Positions 63,212 to 64,000 of a stretch of DNA of 64,000 bases are shown in pieces. Origin of the DNA: Neobacillus ginsengisoli (GTDB lineage Bacteria > Bacillota > Bacilli > Bacillales_B > DSM-18226). A program made the translations under genes and the position numbers. Numbering within the stretch: position 1 is the stretch's first letter; each line of letters starts with the position of its first letter. Below the pieces are notes generated by a model. The model saw nothing but the letters and a program-made list of their open reading frames with translations, did no database searches and was not told the origin of the DNA. The DNA lies in the NCBI RefSeq assembly GCF_030813055.1, contig NZ_JAUSTW010000015.1, positions 1 to 64,000 on the forward strand, written 5' to 3'.

Positions 63212-63263
63212 ATGAAGAGTCGATAAGGTAATTGCCTATCTTATTGGTGAAAGTTGATATTAT

Positions 63264-63338
63264 TCCGCAGTAGCTCAGTGGTAGAGCTATCGGCTGTTAA
63301 CCGATCGGTCGTAGGTTCGAGTCCTACCTGCGGAGCCA
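63264..63338 (+). tRNA. tRNA-Asn (GTT)
   Basis: Same 75-nt sequence as the gene at 20-94; first gene of the second cluster, with encoded CCA. Confidence 0.97.
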
Positions 63339-63341
63339 TAT

Positions 63342-63432
63342 GGGGAAGTACTCAAGTGGCTGAAGAGGCGCCCCTGCTAAGGGTGTAGGTCGCGTAAGCG
63401 GCGCGAGGGTTCAAATCCCTCCTTCTCCGCCA
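63342..63432 (+). tRNA. tRNA-Ser (GCT)
   Basis: A 91-nt class II tRNA with a long variable arm, anticodon GCT in CCCTGCTAAGGG and encoded CCA. Confidence 0.95.
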
Positions 63433-63439
63433 TATAAAC

Positions 63440-63511
63440 GGCCCCTTGGTCAAGCGGTTAAGACACCGCCCTTTCACGGCGGTAACACGGGTTCGAATCC
63501 CGTAGGGGTCA
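63440..63511 (+). tRNA. tRNA-Glu (TTC)
   Basis: Same body as 215-289, but the 3' end continues TTGG, so CCA is not encoded. Confidence 0.96.
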
Positions 63512-63564
63512 TTGGAATGGGGAATAGACAAAAAGTCATTTCCCGTTTCTTAATCAAATGTTTT

Positions 63565-63641
63565 GGTCTGGTAGTTCAGTTGGTTAGAATGCCTGCCTGT
63601 CACGCAGGAGGTCGCGGGTTCGAGTCCCGTCCAGACCGCCA
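63565..63641 (+). tRNA. tRNA-Asp (GTC)
   Basis: A 77-nt cloverleaf with acceptor GGTCTGG/CCAGACC, anticodon loop CTGTCAC (GTC) and encoded CCA. Confidence 0.96.
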
Positions 63642-63787
63642 TTTCAATTGTTTTTTATGAAAACATAGTGATGTCGGAACATTTTACTACAGTAGCGATT
63701 CAGATAGCTATTCATTTGCAATTAAATGTTCCTGCGGTGAATATTCATGAAGTCTTCTTGGAGAAGTAATTCATGAAGTAATATCAA

Positions 63788-63862
63788 TGGGCTATAGCCA
63801 AGCGGTAAGGCATCGCACTTTGACTGCGACATGCGTTGGTTCAAATCCAGCTAGCCCAGCCA
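63788..63862 (+). tRNA. tRNA-Gln (TTG)
   Basis: Same 75-nt sequence as 605-679, with encoded CCA. The 146 nt before it hold nothing recognisable. Confidence 0.96.
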
Positions 63863-63885
63863 TTTTTTTATAATATTGAATATAT

Positions 63886-63970
63886 GCGGGTGTGGCGGAA
63901 TTGGCAGACGCACCAGACTTAGGATCTGGCGCCGCAAGGCGTGGGGGTTCGACTCCCTTCACCCGCACCA
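63886..63970 (+). tRNA. tRNA-Leu (TAG)
   Basis: An 85-nt class II tRNA with acceptor GCGGGTG/CACCCGC, anticodon TAG in CTTAGGA and encoded CCA. Confidence 0.96.
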
Positions 63971-64000
63971 ATTATTTACTCTTGAATAAATAGAAATAAT

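Overview
The window reads as chromosome of a low-GC, endospore-forming Bacillaceae bacterium (Bacillus sensu lato; a Neobacillus-like genus would fit, but the species cannot be fixed from sequence alone). The evidence is the gene order rocF-sigW-rsiW-cdaA-cdaR-glmM-glmS, the block ddl-murF-cshA-rhomboid-acpS-ydcC-alr-endoAI-endoA-tex-cmpA-sprT-like, an alpha/beta SASP, a GerB/A/C germination operon, a Spo0E-like regulator, AGGAGG-type ribosome binding sites, and Gram-positive RNA switches (glmS ribozyme, T-box, ykkC). No rRNA, CRISPR array or intact insertion sequence is visible.

Layout: (1) 1-1020, ten tRNA genes and their terminator. (2) 1.1-9.5 kb, arginase, then the envelope-stress sigma factor SigW with its anti-sigma factor RsiW, the c-di-AMP synthase CdaA with its regulator CdaR, and GlmM and GlmS for amino-sugar supply. 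(3) 9.6-20.3 kb, an accessory island in decay. It holds a beheaded multidrug MFS gene, a four-times-broken ankyrin lipoprotein, a frameshifted tyrosine recombinase, fused two-component fragments and a 19-codon acetyltransferase stub. Among them stand intact genes: a nitroreductase, an unrecognised 160-186 aa protein, a very large UvrA-like double ATPase with a zinc-rich C-terminal extension, and an MFS transporter. (4) 20.4-24 kb, an NCS1 permease and a malic enzyme. (5) 24.3-34.1 kb, a doubled mannitol PTS locus: mtlA(IICB)-mtlR-mtlF(IIA)-mtlA2(IICBA)-mtlR2-mtlD. (6) 34.2-38 kb, a leftward gerB-gerA-gerC operon. (7) 38.2-41.2 kb, a TetR regulator and a YhgE/Pip-type membrane protein, preceded by two matching candidate operators. 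(8) 41.2-49.7 kb, small membrane and spore proteins, a T-box-controlled argS of the second type, a DinB-like protein, Ogt, the KimA-type potassium importer, a guanidine-I (ykkC) riboswitch ahead of an orphan membrane protein, and DedA. (9) 49.9-63.1 kb, cell-wall, RNA-helicase, CoA-transfer, toxin-antitoxin, Tex, CmpA and SprT-like genes. (10) 63.2-64 kb, a second tRNA cluster with its own strong promoter.

Shared themes: CdaA makes c-di-AMP, the known inhibitor of KimA-type importers, and both are encoded here. GlmM, GlmS, Ddl, MurF and Alr feed peptidoglycan synthesis. Six copies of a directional intergenic repeat (left end near TGTCTAGCTCC, right end near GCTTCCGCTTTTCTTA) are scattered through the window. 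The sigB/rsb operon that separates endoA from tex in B. subtilis is not present at this position.
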